Origin: Opitutia bacterium | GTDB taxonomy: Bacteria; Verrucomicrobiota; Verrucomicrobiia; Opitutales; Opitutaceae | Direction of reading: 5' to 3' | DNA length: 64,000 bases | NCBI GenBank assembly: GCA_947467625.1 | Contig: CANIJN010000003.1 | Span: forward strand, 1-64,000 | Shown: one piece after another, positions 20,269 through 29,299 of the stretch | How positions within the stretch are numbered: the first letter of the stretch is position 1 | Layout of the letters: every line of letters begins with the position of its first letter | Notes under the pieces: model-generated | What the model was told of the DNA's origin: nothing | Databases searched by the model: none | Seen by the model: only the letters and a program-made list of their open reading frames with translations | Made by a program: the position numbers and the translations under genes

Positions 20269-21575
20269 ACGCTCCCTACGTCTCCACCGCGTCATCCCAC
20301 ATTCCCCGCCGCACCTTCCTGCGCGGCATCGGCATCACGCTCGGGCTGCCGATGCTCGAATGCATGACACCCGTGTTTGCGCGGGCGGCGCAGTCGCCAC
20401 CGCCGAAGCGCATGCTGGTGATCGCAAACAACCTTGGCGTGCTGCCGAAAAATTTCTTCCCGGCGACAGCGGGCCGTGACTACGCGCTTTCCCCCTACCT
20501 TAGCCTGCTCGCCGACGTGCGGAACGAGTTCACAGTCTTCAGCGGCCTCTCGCATCCTGGCGTGACGGGTGGTCACAGCACGGACAATTGTTTCCTCACC
20601 GCCGCGCGCGGCGCGTTCAAGGCCGGATTCCGCAACAGCATCTCGCTCGATCAATACGCCGCCGAGAAGCTCGGTCAGGTGACGCGCTTCCCAACACTGA
20701 ATCTGGGTGTCAACATCGAGAAGGCCAACCGCAGCCTCTCGTGGACGCGCGATGGCGTGTTGTTGCCCGCCGAGGACAGCCCCGCCCAGCTCTACCGACG
20801 CATGTTCGTCCAGGGCGATGCCGCCGCGGTGCAACAGCAGCTTCACCGGCTCCGGCAACGCGGCAGTATTCTCGACGCCCTCACCGATGAAGCCGGCCGC
20901 TTCAGCCGCACCCTCGGCAGCACGGACCGAGACCGCCTCGATCAATACCTCACCTCCGTGCGCGAGGTAGAGCAGCGTCTGCAGACCGCGCGCGAATGGG
21001 AACAGCGCCCCAAGCCCACCACCACGCAACCCGCGCCGAGCGACATCAACGACAGCAAGCTCTTCTTCGAGAAGTTCGACCTCATGCTCAGCATGGCGCA
21101 ACTTGCCTTCGAATCCGACAGCACCCGCATCGTCACGCTGATGGTCGACGCCTTCAAAACCCCCGTATTCTCACTGCCAGGACAAAAGGCCACCACCGAG
21201 ACCTATCATAATCTCAGTCACCACGGGCAAAAGGAGGAAAAGGTGCAGCAACTTGAAGCTGCCGACCGCCAGCACATGGCCCTGTTGCGCCAACTCGTGG
21301 GCAACCTGGCCGTAAGAAGGGAAGGGGAGCAGCGCCTGCTCGATCGCACCATGGTCCTCTACGGCAGCAACCTCGGCGACGCCAACATCCACGACAATAC
21401 CAACCTTCCCATTTTCCTCGCCGGTGGCGGTCTCCCGCACGGCCAGCACCTTGCCTTCAAGCGCGACAACAACAAACCGCTTTGCAATCTTTTCGTCACC
21501 ATGCTGCAAAATCTGGGAATCGAGTCCGAGGCCTTCGCCAGCAGCTCGGGTGCGCTTACGCTGAAGTCCGCGTGA
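20265..21575 (+). CDS. DUF1552 family protein, Tat-type signal
   Basis: IPRRTFLRGIGITLGLPMLE; LLDRTMVLYGSNLGDANIHDNTNLPIFLAGGG; ATGA overlap at 20265. Confidence 0.88.
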   Translation: MNAPYVSTASSHIPRRTFLRGIGITLGLPMLECMTPVFARAAQSPPPKRMLVIANNLGVLPKNFFPATAGRDYALSPYLSLLADVRNEFTVFSGLSHPGVTGGHSTDNCFLTAARGAFKAGFRNSISLDQYAAEKLGQVTRFPTLNLGVNIEKANRSLSWTRDGVLLPAEDSPAQLYRRMFVQGDAAAVQQQLHRLRQRGSILDALTDEAGRFSRTLGSTDRDRLDQYLTSVREVEQRLQTAREWEQRPKPTTTQPAPSDINDSKLFFEKFDLMLSMAQLAFESDSTRIVTLMVDAFKTPVFSLPGQKATTETYHNLSHHGQKEEKVQQLEAADRQHMALLRQLVGNLAVRREGEQRLLDRTMVLYGSNLGDANIHDNTNLPIFLAGGGLPHGQHLAFKRDNNKPLCNLFVTMLQNLGIESEAFASSSGALTLKSA

Positions 21576-21597
21576 GAGTTTTCCCTCTCCCAATCCG

Positions 21598-22707
21598 ATG
21601 AAGGACCCCGCTCCCAAGACCTGTCGCTGGGCCATTCTCGGCGCCGCTTTTATCGCCCACAAAAACTGGCAGGCCATTCGCGACGCCGGCAACGCCACGC
21701 TGGTCGCCGTCGCCAGTCGGGATGTGCGACGGGCGCAGGCGTTTGTCGACGAGTGCCAGGCCCAGGTGCCGCATCCGGTCAAACCCGAGGCGCTTGGCAG
21801 CTACGAGCAGGTGCTCGCGCGACCGGACATCGATGCGGTTTATCTTCCCCTGCCGACCGGTCTGCGAAAGCAGTGGGTCATCCGAGCGGCGGAAGCCGGG
21901 AAGCACGTGCTCGTCGAAAAGCCCGCCGGCGGTGATGCCGCCGAGGTCGCCGAAATGATTGCCGCCTGCGAGCGGCATCGCGTGCAGTTCATGGATGGCG
22001 TGATGTTCATGCATGGGCGGCGTTTTCAGAAGCTGCGTGCGGTGCTCGACACTGAAGTGGGCAGTCTCCGCCACATCGCCAGTCAGTTCAGTTTCCTCAG
22101 TGATGCGGAGTTTTCGCGCACCAACATCCGCGCCCACGGCGCGCTCGAACCGCTCGGTTGCCTGGGCGACCTCGGCTGGTATTGCCTGCGCGTAACCCTG
22201 TGGGCGATGGGGGAGATCGCGCCGCTGCGCGTCACCGGACGGATCCACGCCGAGACCCAGCAAAGCGCCGCACCGCCCGTGCCGCTCGCTTTTTCCGGCA
22301 CGCTGGAATTTGCCGGTGGAGTCGGAGCCTCGTATCACTGCTCCTTCAATGCCATGAACGCCCAATGGGCTATCGTCAGCGGCACGAAGGGACTCCTCCA
22401 GATCTCCGACTTTGTCCTGCCGTTTTCTGGAACGCAGACGCGCTACAACCTCACGCGCTCCGAGTTCGCGATTAATGTTTGCCAGGCGGATTACCACGAG
22501 GGCCGACAGGCCGGGCAGATCGACGAACCGAGCAACAACGCCCCCGGTTCGCAGGAGTCTGCGCTGTTTGCCGACTTCTCGGACCTCGTGATCACCGGCC
22601 GACGTGATTCGCACTGGCCCCGGATCAGCCTGCTCACCCAGCAAGTCCTCGACGCCTGCTTGCGCTCGGCCCGCTGCGGCGGCGCGCCTGTGAGCGTCGA
22701 GTTCTGA
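21598..22707 (+). CDS. Gfo/Idh/MocA family oxidoreductase
   Basis: WAILGAAFIAHKNWQAIRDAGNATLVAVASRD and AGKHVLVEKPAGGDAAE. Confidence 0.9.
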   Translation: MKDPAPKTCRWAILGAAFIAHKNWQAIRDAGNATLVAVASRDVRRAQAFVDECQAQVPHPVKPEALGSYEQVLARPDIDAVYLPLPTGLRKQWVIRAAEAGKHVLVEKPAGGDAAEVAEMIAACERHRVQFMDGVMFMHGRRFQKLRAVLDTEVGSLRHIASQFSFLSDAEFSRTNIRAHGALEPLGCLGDLGWYCLRVTLWAMGEIAPLRVTGRIHAETQQSAAPPVPLAFSGTLEFAGGVGASYHCSFNAMNAQWAIVSGTKGLLQISDFVLPFSGTQTRYNLTRSEFAINVCQADYHEGRQAGQIDEPSNNAPGSQESALFADFSDLVITGRRDSHWPRISLLTQQVLDACLRSARCGGAPVSVEF

Positions 22708-23515
22708 ATTTCACTCCATGCCTCGCCTCACCGCGCCGCGGCGCCCACCGTTCCCGCGCAAGCCCCGAATACCGGTGCTGAATCCGCCGAACCCCAGGGC
22801 AAGACCGGCGCCACGTCCGTCGCGTTCGGCTAACGGTCCGAGGGCATGACCAAGTGGGATGCCAAGTTTGTCCCACACGAGCGGCAAGAGCATCTATTCC
22901 ATTTGCAGCGGCTCGCCAACGGATCAAAGCGCTACGCCGCCGAGGCTGATTAGATGGGCCACGCTTTGATGCGAGACTTGATCCACAGGACCAAGTTGCC
23001 GACCACAGTCGTCGTTGGAGAGCAGGGCGGCATAAAAGACACGCATCCCTGGAAGGGCTGCACTGTTGTCCAAGCAGGCAGCTTCCAGACGATAAGTCCG
23101 GCGGATTGTCCTTGTGATTCTGCAGATGCTGCCCGCTGGCTCTGCGGTGGTTACTCGCTCGGTCTTGTGACGCGATTTACTGGAAACCAAGGTTTATATC
23201 GGCGAATGGCGCAGGGCCGCTTTTACTGACCATCGCCGGCACAGCTTTGCGCCCCATGGATGCACCCAATCCTTTTACACCGATTCTAATACCAACCGCG
23301 TGCGCGTGGCGCTGGACTGCAGTGATCGTTGTCAGCCCTGCTTTGAGCACCCCTGTGCAATCGACGAGTCCCGATCGCCATCTTCAGGACGGCCGGGGTT
23401 TCGAATCCGTTTCAAGTCGGTGGTGCGTTGGAACTCAGGGGCAGGCCGACACCCGCCGAATCCGAATTTGAAATCCACATTGAAGCACCCGACCAGTCCA
23501 TTCCCCCCGCTCGCC

Positions 23516-24787
23516 ATGAACATCCCCTCCCTCGACCGACGCCGCTTCCTCCAGACCCTCGGCGGCGCAGCGCTGACATTTCCCTGGTTCTCCCCGTTGG
23601 CCCTGCGCGGAGCGGAGGCGGTCAAGGCGCCAAGACGGCTGGTTTGCGTCGGCCTCGATTATGGTTTTCGCCCGGAGGCCTTCTTCCCAAAGGGAGAAGG
23701 CCCGGGATTTGAACTCACGCCGCTCCTGCAGCCCCTGCAGCGCTGGCAGCGTAAAATGACCGTGTTCTCCCAACTGGAGCACCCAGGTGTGCAGGGCGGC
23801 CATTACGGCGTGCATGCTTACCTGACCGGGGTGCGGCGCGAGCAGGCGAGCGGCTATCCGGACGGATGCGTTTCGCTCGACCAGCTGGTGGAGGAGCAAC
23901 TCGGAGGGCTGACGCGGTTTCCCTCCCTCTGCCTCGGCGTCGGCGGAGGTGATTCGATCACCTGGACCCGCGCCGGAATCGCGGTGCCCAAGCTCGATGA
24001 CCCCGGCGCCGCCTTCGATTTATTGTTCCGGCCCGGCGCCGCGAACACACAGCAGCGCCGGCGCGCGGAACTCGCCGAGAACGAGTCGGTGCTTGCCCTC
24101 ATGGCCCGCGATACGAAGCGGGTCAGTCCTCTACTGGACCGCTGGGACCGCGAGAAGCTCGACGAATTCATGGGAGCGGTGGGGGACTTCGAACGGTCCA
24201 ACGCCAACCAGCGCGCGTGGCTTGATCGCCCCATGCCTGTGACTGACGGCAAGCGACCCGCTTGGCAAAACAACGGCTGCCTCGACCGCGTGCGGGCTAC
24301 CTTTGATCTCGCGACCCTGGCGCTGCAGGCGGACGCCACCCGGATACTAACCTTGAATATCGGCGGATCGCTGCCCGTGACAAACATCCCCGGGATCAAT
24401 CGCGGTTATCACGATCTGTCGCACAGCGGCCAGGATCCCGAAAAACTGCGGCAGCTCGGGATCATCGAGTCGGCGCTGGTCGCCGAACTGGATCACTTCC
24501 TCTCCCGGCTCGATACGATGAAGGACATCGGCGGCGGCTCCCTGCTGGACAACACTACGGTGCTCTTCGGCAGCGGCATGGGCAATGCCAGTTCCCACGC
24601 GAATACCAATCTGCCTGTTCTCGTGGCCGGCGGCGGTTTCCGGCATGGGCGCCATCTTTACTTCCCGAAGCAGGGCCGCCAGCAGACGCCGCTCTGCAAC
24701 CTGTTCGTCACGCTCCTCCAACAAATGGGAATCGAGCGCGACCGCTTCGGCTCAAGTTCCGGCAACCTGAATCAGCTCCTCATGTGA
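23516..24787 (+). CDS. DUF1552 family protein, Tat-type signal
   Basis: ATG at 23516 (MNIPSLDRRRFLQTLGGAAL), in frame with the longer track ORF 23300-24787; LLDNTTVLFGSGMGNASSHANTNLPVLVAGGG. Confidence 0.85.
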   Translation: MNIPSLDRRRFLQTLGGAALTFPWFSPLALRGAEAVKAPRRLVCVGLDYGFRPEAFFPKGEGPGFELTPLLQPLQRWQRKMTVFSQLEHPGVQGGHYGVHAYLTGVRREQASGYPDGCVSLDQLVEEQLGGLTRFPSLCLGVGGGDSITWTRAGIAVPKLDDPGAAFDLLFRPGAANTQQRRRAELAENESVLALMARDTKRVSPLLDRWDREKLDEFMGAVGDFERSNANQRAWLDRPMPVTDGKRPAWQNNGCLDRVRATFDLATLALQADATRILTLNIGGSLPVTNIPGINRGYHDLSHSGQDPEKLRQLGIIESALVAELDHFLSRLDTMKDIGGGSLLDNTTVLFGSGMGNASSHANTNLPVLVAGGGFRHGRHLYFPKQGRQQTPLCNLFVTLLQQMGIERDRFGSSSGNLNQLLM

Positions 24788-27336
24788 TCGTGCGAACGAA
24801 CGCTCTCCTCATCCTGCTCGCGGCCGGTGGCACGCTCGGTGCCGCCGAGCATGCGCCCCTCCAACCCGACGCCTTCCTTGCGCGCTACTGCCTCGACTGC
24901 CATGGGGCCGAAAAGCACAAAGGCGACCGGAGGTTCGATAATTTGCCGCTGCAGATCGGATCCGAACTCGTCCTGGCCGAACGCTGGCGGGAAATCCTCG
25001 ATCAATTGCAGCTCGGCGAGATGCCGCCAGAGGATAAGCAGCAGCCCTCTGCCCCCGAACGGCTGGCCGTGATCAGATGGATTGAAGGTCAACTGACGGT
25101 CGCGCAAACCGCCGCGGCCTCGCAGGCCGGAAGCGTGGTGCATCGCCGGCTGAGCCGCGCCGAGTATCTCCACACCGTGCGGGACATGTTTGGATTCGAG
25201 GGCGACTTCGATCCCACGGTCCGTTTTCCCGCCGACGAGGAGAGCGATGGATTCCATAACATCGGTTCCGCCCTGCGCACCTCGCGCCACCACATCGAGG
25301 CCTACCTCGCGGCGGCCGATGCGGTGATAGATCAGGCCTATGACCTGGCGCACGTCAACGGAGCCCCGCCAGTGCGCACGTGGAGGGACACGCCGGAGTC
25401 CTGCGGAGACCTGAACCAAGCCTTCGGTCAGGGAGTCATCGCGGCCGAGAAAGCAGAAGGCCAGGCTTACATCCACTTGCGCCACGGTTTGCGCAATCAA
25501 GAGCTCATCTACGACAGTAAGATTTTCCTGAAGGATCTCCGGAGCACAGGCGTGCCGCACTCCGGATGGTACGAGATAGAAGTCGAGGCCACGGCCGCCA
25601 ACCGCCATCATCCCTATGGCGAAGAATTGATGCTCGGTCTGCTGAAAGCGTACTACCCGAACATGAAATCGTACTATGACGATTCGAAGCCGATGCAGCT
25701 CGGTGTGGGGCGACAGATCGAGGGGATGAAGGGTAACGCCTGGCGGCTGGTCCCTCCGAATATTCTCCAATCGCAAAATTTGCCGGACGACCGCTACACG
25801 ACGCTGCGCTTCCGTATCTGGCTCGACCATAATACGTTCCCCTACCTCTCCTGGCTCGACGGCCCCCCCAAGGGCACGGCGGGTAACTTCATTTCCACCA
25901 AACTTTATAAGTTCGACCCCGAAGTTCCCAAAATTGAGCAAAAGGTCTGGGAGAACCTCGCGCTGCGCCCCGAGCGGGACAAACTCTACACCCATCGCTA
26001 CCGGGGCCCCGAGGTCAGGCTCCGTTATTGGCAAATGACCGGGCCGCTGCAGCCGGCCAGCCCTCATGAGGCAGGGAAGCTGTTATTCAAAAGTATTCGA
26101 CCTGAAGCTACCAAAGTGGATTCGCAACGCCTCCGGGAGGAATTAAGCCGGCTCGCGACGCAATTCTTCCGCCGGGAAGTAAAGGTCGGGGAACTTATCC
26201 CGTATTACGAGATGCTGCAGCATGGCGTGGAGTCCGGGCTACGATACGCCGACGCCGTGAGGCCCGTACTAAAGGCGCTGCTGTGCTCGCCTGATTTTCT
26301 TTTTCTAAGCGAACCACAAACGCAGGCGGGTGCAATTACGCCGGGCCAGCTGGCCAATCGACTCTCTTATTTTCTAAACGCCGGACCGCCTGATCTGACC
26401 CTGCGCGAGCTGGCCGCCCGGGGCACCCTCGACGCGGCAGCGATCCGGCGTGAGACTGATCGCTTGTTGAATTCGCCCAAGTCCGAGCGTTTCCTGCGGC
26501 TCTTCACGCTGCAGTGGCTCGGACTGGAGCGGCTCGGCTCGATGCCACCTGGCAAGGAGACCTTTCCCTCCTACCACATTGATCGATTGGAGGACGCCAT
26601 GAAGGAAGAGACCTGGCGCTTTGTCGCGGAGCTGATCCGTACGAACCAGCCAGTGCAGTCGCTCGTTGAGGCAAACTTTACCTATGCGAACGCCGGACTC
26701 TCTCGGCTTTACGGTCTGCCCCCGATCGCCAGCGACACACTCGAGCGCGTCAATTTTCCGACCGGGTCGGGCCGCCGTGGACTGCTCGGGCACGCCAGCG
26801 TGCTGACCGTCACGGCGAACGGAGTCGAGACCTCTCCGGTGAAACGCGGCGTCTGGCTACTGGAAAAGATTTTGGGCACACCGCCTAGTCCACCGCCGCC
26901 CAACGTTCCGCCGATCGAGCCCGACATCCGCGGCGCAACTACGATTCGGCAGCAGCTCGAAAAGCACCGCTCCGTCGCGACGTGTGCCGACTGCCACGCC
27001 AAGATCGATCCGCTCGGGTATGCCTTGGAGGGATTTGATCCCATAGGCCGTCAGCGCGACCGCTATCCAAATGGCGCCGCGATCGACACAAGCGGATCCT
27101 ACCGCGGCCAGACCGTGAACGGTCCTGACGACATCCGGGCACTGCTGGCCCGCAATCCTGACCTCCTCGCCCGCAATTTCGCTCACCGCATGCTCACCTA
27201 TGCGCTGGGTCGCCAGCTTGGATTAGCAGACCAGGCGCCCCTGCGCTCGCTTCTATCCGATTGGAAGGACCGGCAATACGCGCTCCGGGATCTCGTCCAT
27301 TTGGTGGCAGCCAATGACTTGATGCAAAAACCATGA
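24784..27336 (+). CDS. DUF1592/DUF1588/DUF1585-type planctomycete cytochrome-like protein
   Basis: CLDCHGAEKHKG, TCADCHAKIDPLGYALEGFD, PPSPPPPNVPPIEPDIRGA; GTGA overlap. Confidence 0.88.
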   Translation: MIVRTNALLILLAAGGTLGAAEHAPLQPDAFLARYCLDCHGAEKHKGDRRFDNLPLQIGSELVLAERWREILDQLQLGEMPPEDKQQPSAPERLAVIRWIEGQLTVAQTAAASQAGSVVHRRLSRAEYLHTVRDMFGFEGDFDPTVRFPADEESDGFHNIGSALRTSRHHIEAYLAAADAVIDQAYDLAHVNGAPPVRTWRDTPESCGDLNQAFGQGVIAAEKAEGQAYIHLRHGLRNQELIYDSKIFLKDLRSTGVPHSGWYEIEVEATAANRHHPYGEELMLGLLKAYYPNMKSYYDDSKPMQLGVGRQIEGMKGNAWRLVPPNILQSQNLPDDRYTTLRFRIWLDHNTFPYLSWLDGPPKGTAGNFISTKLYKFDPEVPKIEQKVWENLALRPERDKLYTHRYRGPEVRLRYWQMTGPLQPASPHEAGKLLFKSIRPEATKVDSQRLREELSRLATQFFRREVKVGELIPYYEMLQHGVESGLRYADAVRPVLKALLCSPDFLFLSEPQTQAGAITPGQLANRLSYFLNAGPPDLTLRELAARGTLDAAAIRRETDRLLNSPKSERFLRLFTLQWLGLERLGSMPPGKETFPSYHIDRLEDAMKEETWRFVAELIRTNQPVQSLVEANFTYANAGLSRLYGLPPIASDTLERVNFPTGSGRRGLLGHASVLTVTANGVETSPVKRGVWLLEKILGTPPSPPPPNVPPIEPDIRGATTIRQQLEKHRSVATCADCHAKIDPLGYALEGFDPIGRQRDRYPNGAAIDTSGSYRGQTVNGPDDIRALLARNPDLLARNFAHRMLTYALGRQLGLADQAPLRSLLSDWKDRQYALRDLVHLVAANDLMQKP

Positions 27337-28949
27337 AGTCCCAGAATCCGCTCTGCCTTTTCGTCGTCTTGCTCTTCACGTCGCTGCTGCTGATGGCCGC
27401 TCCAACGGCCACGTCGAATCCTCGCATCATAGTCGCCAGCGAGGCCGGCGCCAAACTCGACAGCGATGTCACCAAGGGCGGCGGTACGGATGACACGGCG
27501 CTCATCCAGGGCATCCTCGACCGGGCACCGCAGCTCGGCTCGCTTACGCTGATCGTGGACGGCGCCATCCTGACCTCCGGCCTGAGGATCCACTCGAATA
27601 CTACGATCCAGTGTCTGAACCGCGCCTGCGGCTTTTACCTCGCGGACGACGCCAACCGACCGATTTTCGCTAACGCCACCCCGCAGCTCGAGGGCCGCTC
27701 CGACCGGAACCTCTCCTTCCTCGGCGGGACCTACAACGGAAACGCGGCCCATCAGGCTCACACCACGCCGGAGCGGGGTTGGACTACAGCCTTCGCCCTG
27801 CACGGCGTCGAGCAGCTGCTCTTCCGTGACGTTTCGATCACCAACGCCCGCACCTTCGCCGTCTACCTCACCAATTGGCGCCGCGCCGTGTTCGAAAATA
27901 TCTACCTCAATCTCGACCACATTCCCACGCGCTCCAACCAGGATGGCATCCACGTCCAGGGGCCGGGTGAATTCCTCAGCATCCGCAACCTGCAAGGCCG
28001 AGCGTGGGACGACATGGTGGCATTGAACATCGACGACCTGCTGGGCGACTGGACGGCCGAGGGGAACTTTGTCCGTGATCCCGACGTGGTGAAGCGCTAC
28101 GGCGCCCACGCCTCGATCGGCGCGGTCACAGACGTGGATATCGACGGCGTTCAGGCCGACGATTGCGCCCAGGTCATCCGGATTCTCTCCCGGGCGTCGC
28201 GACTCGATCGCGTTTCCATCCGCAACGTGAAGGGCACCTACCGGGACTTCGGCGTGTGGATCACCCCCTATTTCCGCGAGGGCGGCAACATCGGGCGGAT
28301 CGAGTTCGAGAACATCAACCTCCGGCCGGCGGGCACGCGGGCCTACAACTACGTTCCGCCGTTTCTCTTCTGGTTGGCCGGCCGAATGGAGCAGGTCGTG
28401 CTGCGGAACATCGTGGCGCACGAGCCAATCGACGGCCGCCCGCTCGTGTGGATCCAGCCGGACGCAAAGATCGAACTGCTCCGGGTGCAGGGCCTAGATG
28501 TCCGCGACGCCCGACCGAATCCGGATCGGACGCCGCTCATCCGCGCCGATGGTCGCATCGGCCTGCTGCAGGTCCGCGACGTTGTAGTGCAACGTCCGGC
28601 TGCAACCGGAACGGCCGGCTCGCTGATCGGCACCAGCTTCGACCGCACCGCCCTCAAAGCCTTCATGGACGCCCGCAAGGGCCTGCTCAAACTGACTCCA
28701 AACTCGGGGTGGCGTGGCTGGCCCGAAGGCTACAACTACCTGCTTTCCACGCCTGATATCACGCGGCTCCAGATTTCTGACGTCGTGGCTGATTCGCTGG
28801 AACACGTTGTTGACTTGGAGATCGGCAGGATCGGAGCCCTCGAACTGGACCGGATCTCGGGCGTGGGGCGCGAGCAACAAGTTCGCAGTTCTTCCAAGTC
28901 CGCCATCTCCGTGCTTCGCCAGGGGGCGCCGGACGCGACCGCACGATGA
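27333..28949 (+). CDS. Right-handed beta-helix protein, dispersed paralog of the 2284/3888 genes
   Basis: Mature part nearly collinear with the 3888 protein; signal peptide unrelated (MKSQNPLCLFVVLLFTSLLLMAA). Confidence 0.8.
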   Translation: MKSQNPLCLFVVLLFTSLLLMAAPTATSNPRIIVASEAGAKLDSDVTKGGGTDDTALIQGILDRAPQLGSLTLIVDGAILTSGLRIHSNTTIQCLNRACGFYLADDANRPIFANATPQLEGRSDRNLSFLGGTYNGNAAHQAHTTPERGWTTAFALHGVEQLLFRDVSITNARTFAVYLTNWRRAVFENIYLNLDHIPTRSNQDGIHVQGPGEFLSIRNLQGRAWDDMVALNIDDLLGDWTAEGNFVRDPDVVKRYGAHASIGAVTDVDIDGVQADDCAQVIRILSRASRLDRVSIRNVKGTYRDFGVWITPYFREGGNIGRIEFENINLRPAGTRAYNYVPPFLFWLAGRMEQVVLRNIVAHEPIDGRPLVWIQPDAKIELLRVQGLDVRDARPNPDRTPLIRADGRIGLLQVRDVVVQRPAATGTAGSLIGTSFDRTALKAFMDARKGLLKLTPNSGWRGWPEGYNYLLSTPDITRLQISDVVADSLEHVVDLEIGRIGALELDRISGVGREQQVRSSSKSAISVLRQGAPDATAR

Positions 28950-29299
28950 ACGCAACCGAGGCACGCGTCTTCGCACTCCTGCCTTGCCTCCACGGGATGG
29001 GTCCAACGCCAGTCGCCGCGGTTAATGCGATAGATGACATCTGGGTCGGCGCCGAACAATCCAAGATCGTTGTCCATCCGAATCGCAACGTAAGGTCGGT
29101 CAGGGTGCGGCCGACATTGCCTTGCAGTTACGACGAGCGCGTAAGCCAGGTGACGCAGGGCGAGAGTATGGCTCTGCACACAAGCTATACGGTTTACTGG
29201 AATACACCAAGGCGCTCGTCGTCGGCTCAACGCGGGATTTATTTCCGCTCATCGACAGTGAACCAGTGAACCCCTCCGACTGTTAGACCTTCCCCCACC

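Noticed and set aside
23300-23515. N-terminal extension of the DUF1552 ORF
   Set aside because: Extension precedes the Tat-type signal (MNIPSLDRRRFLQ) at ATG 23516 and looks like decayed DNA.
24772-26067. 431-aa minus-strand ORF opposite a DUF1592 gene
   Set aside because: Shadow ORF for the same reasons.
27198-28421. 407-aa minus-strand ORF opposite the beta-helix paralog
   Set aside because: Similar antisense ORFs recur opposite the other beta-helix copies simply because the + strand genes are similar.
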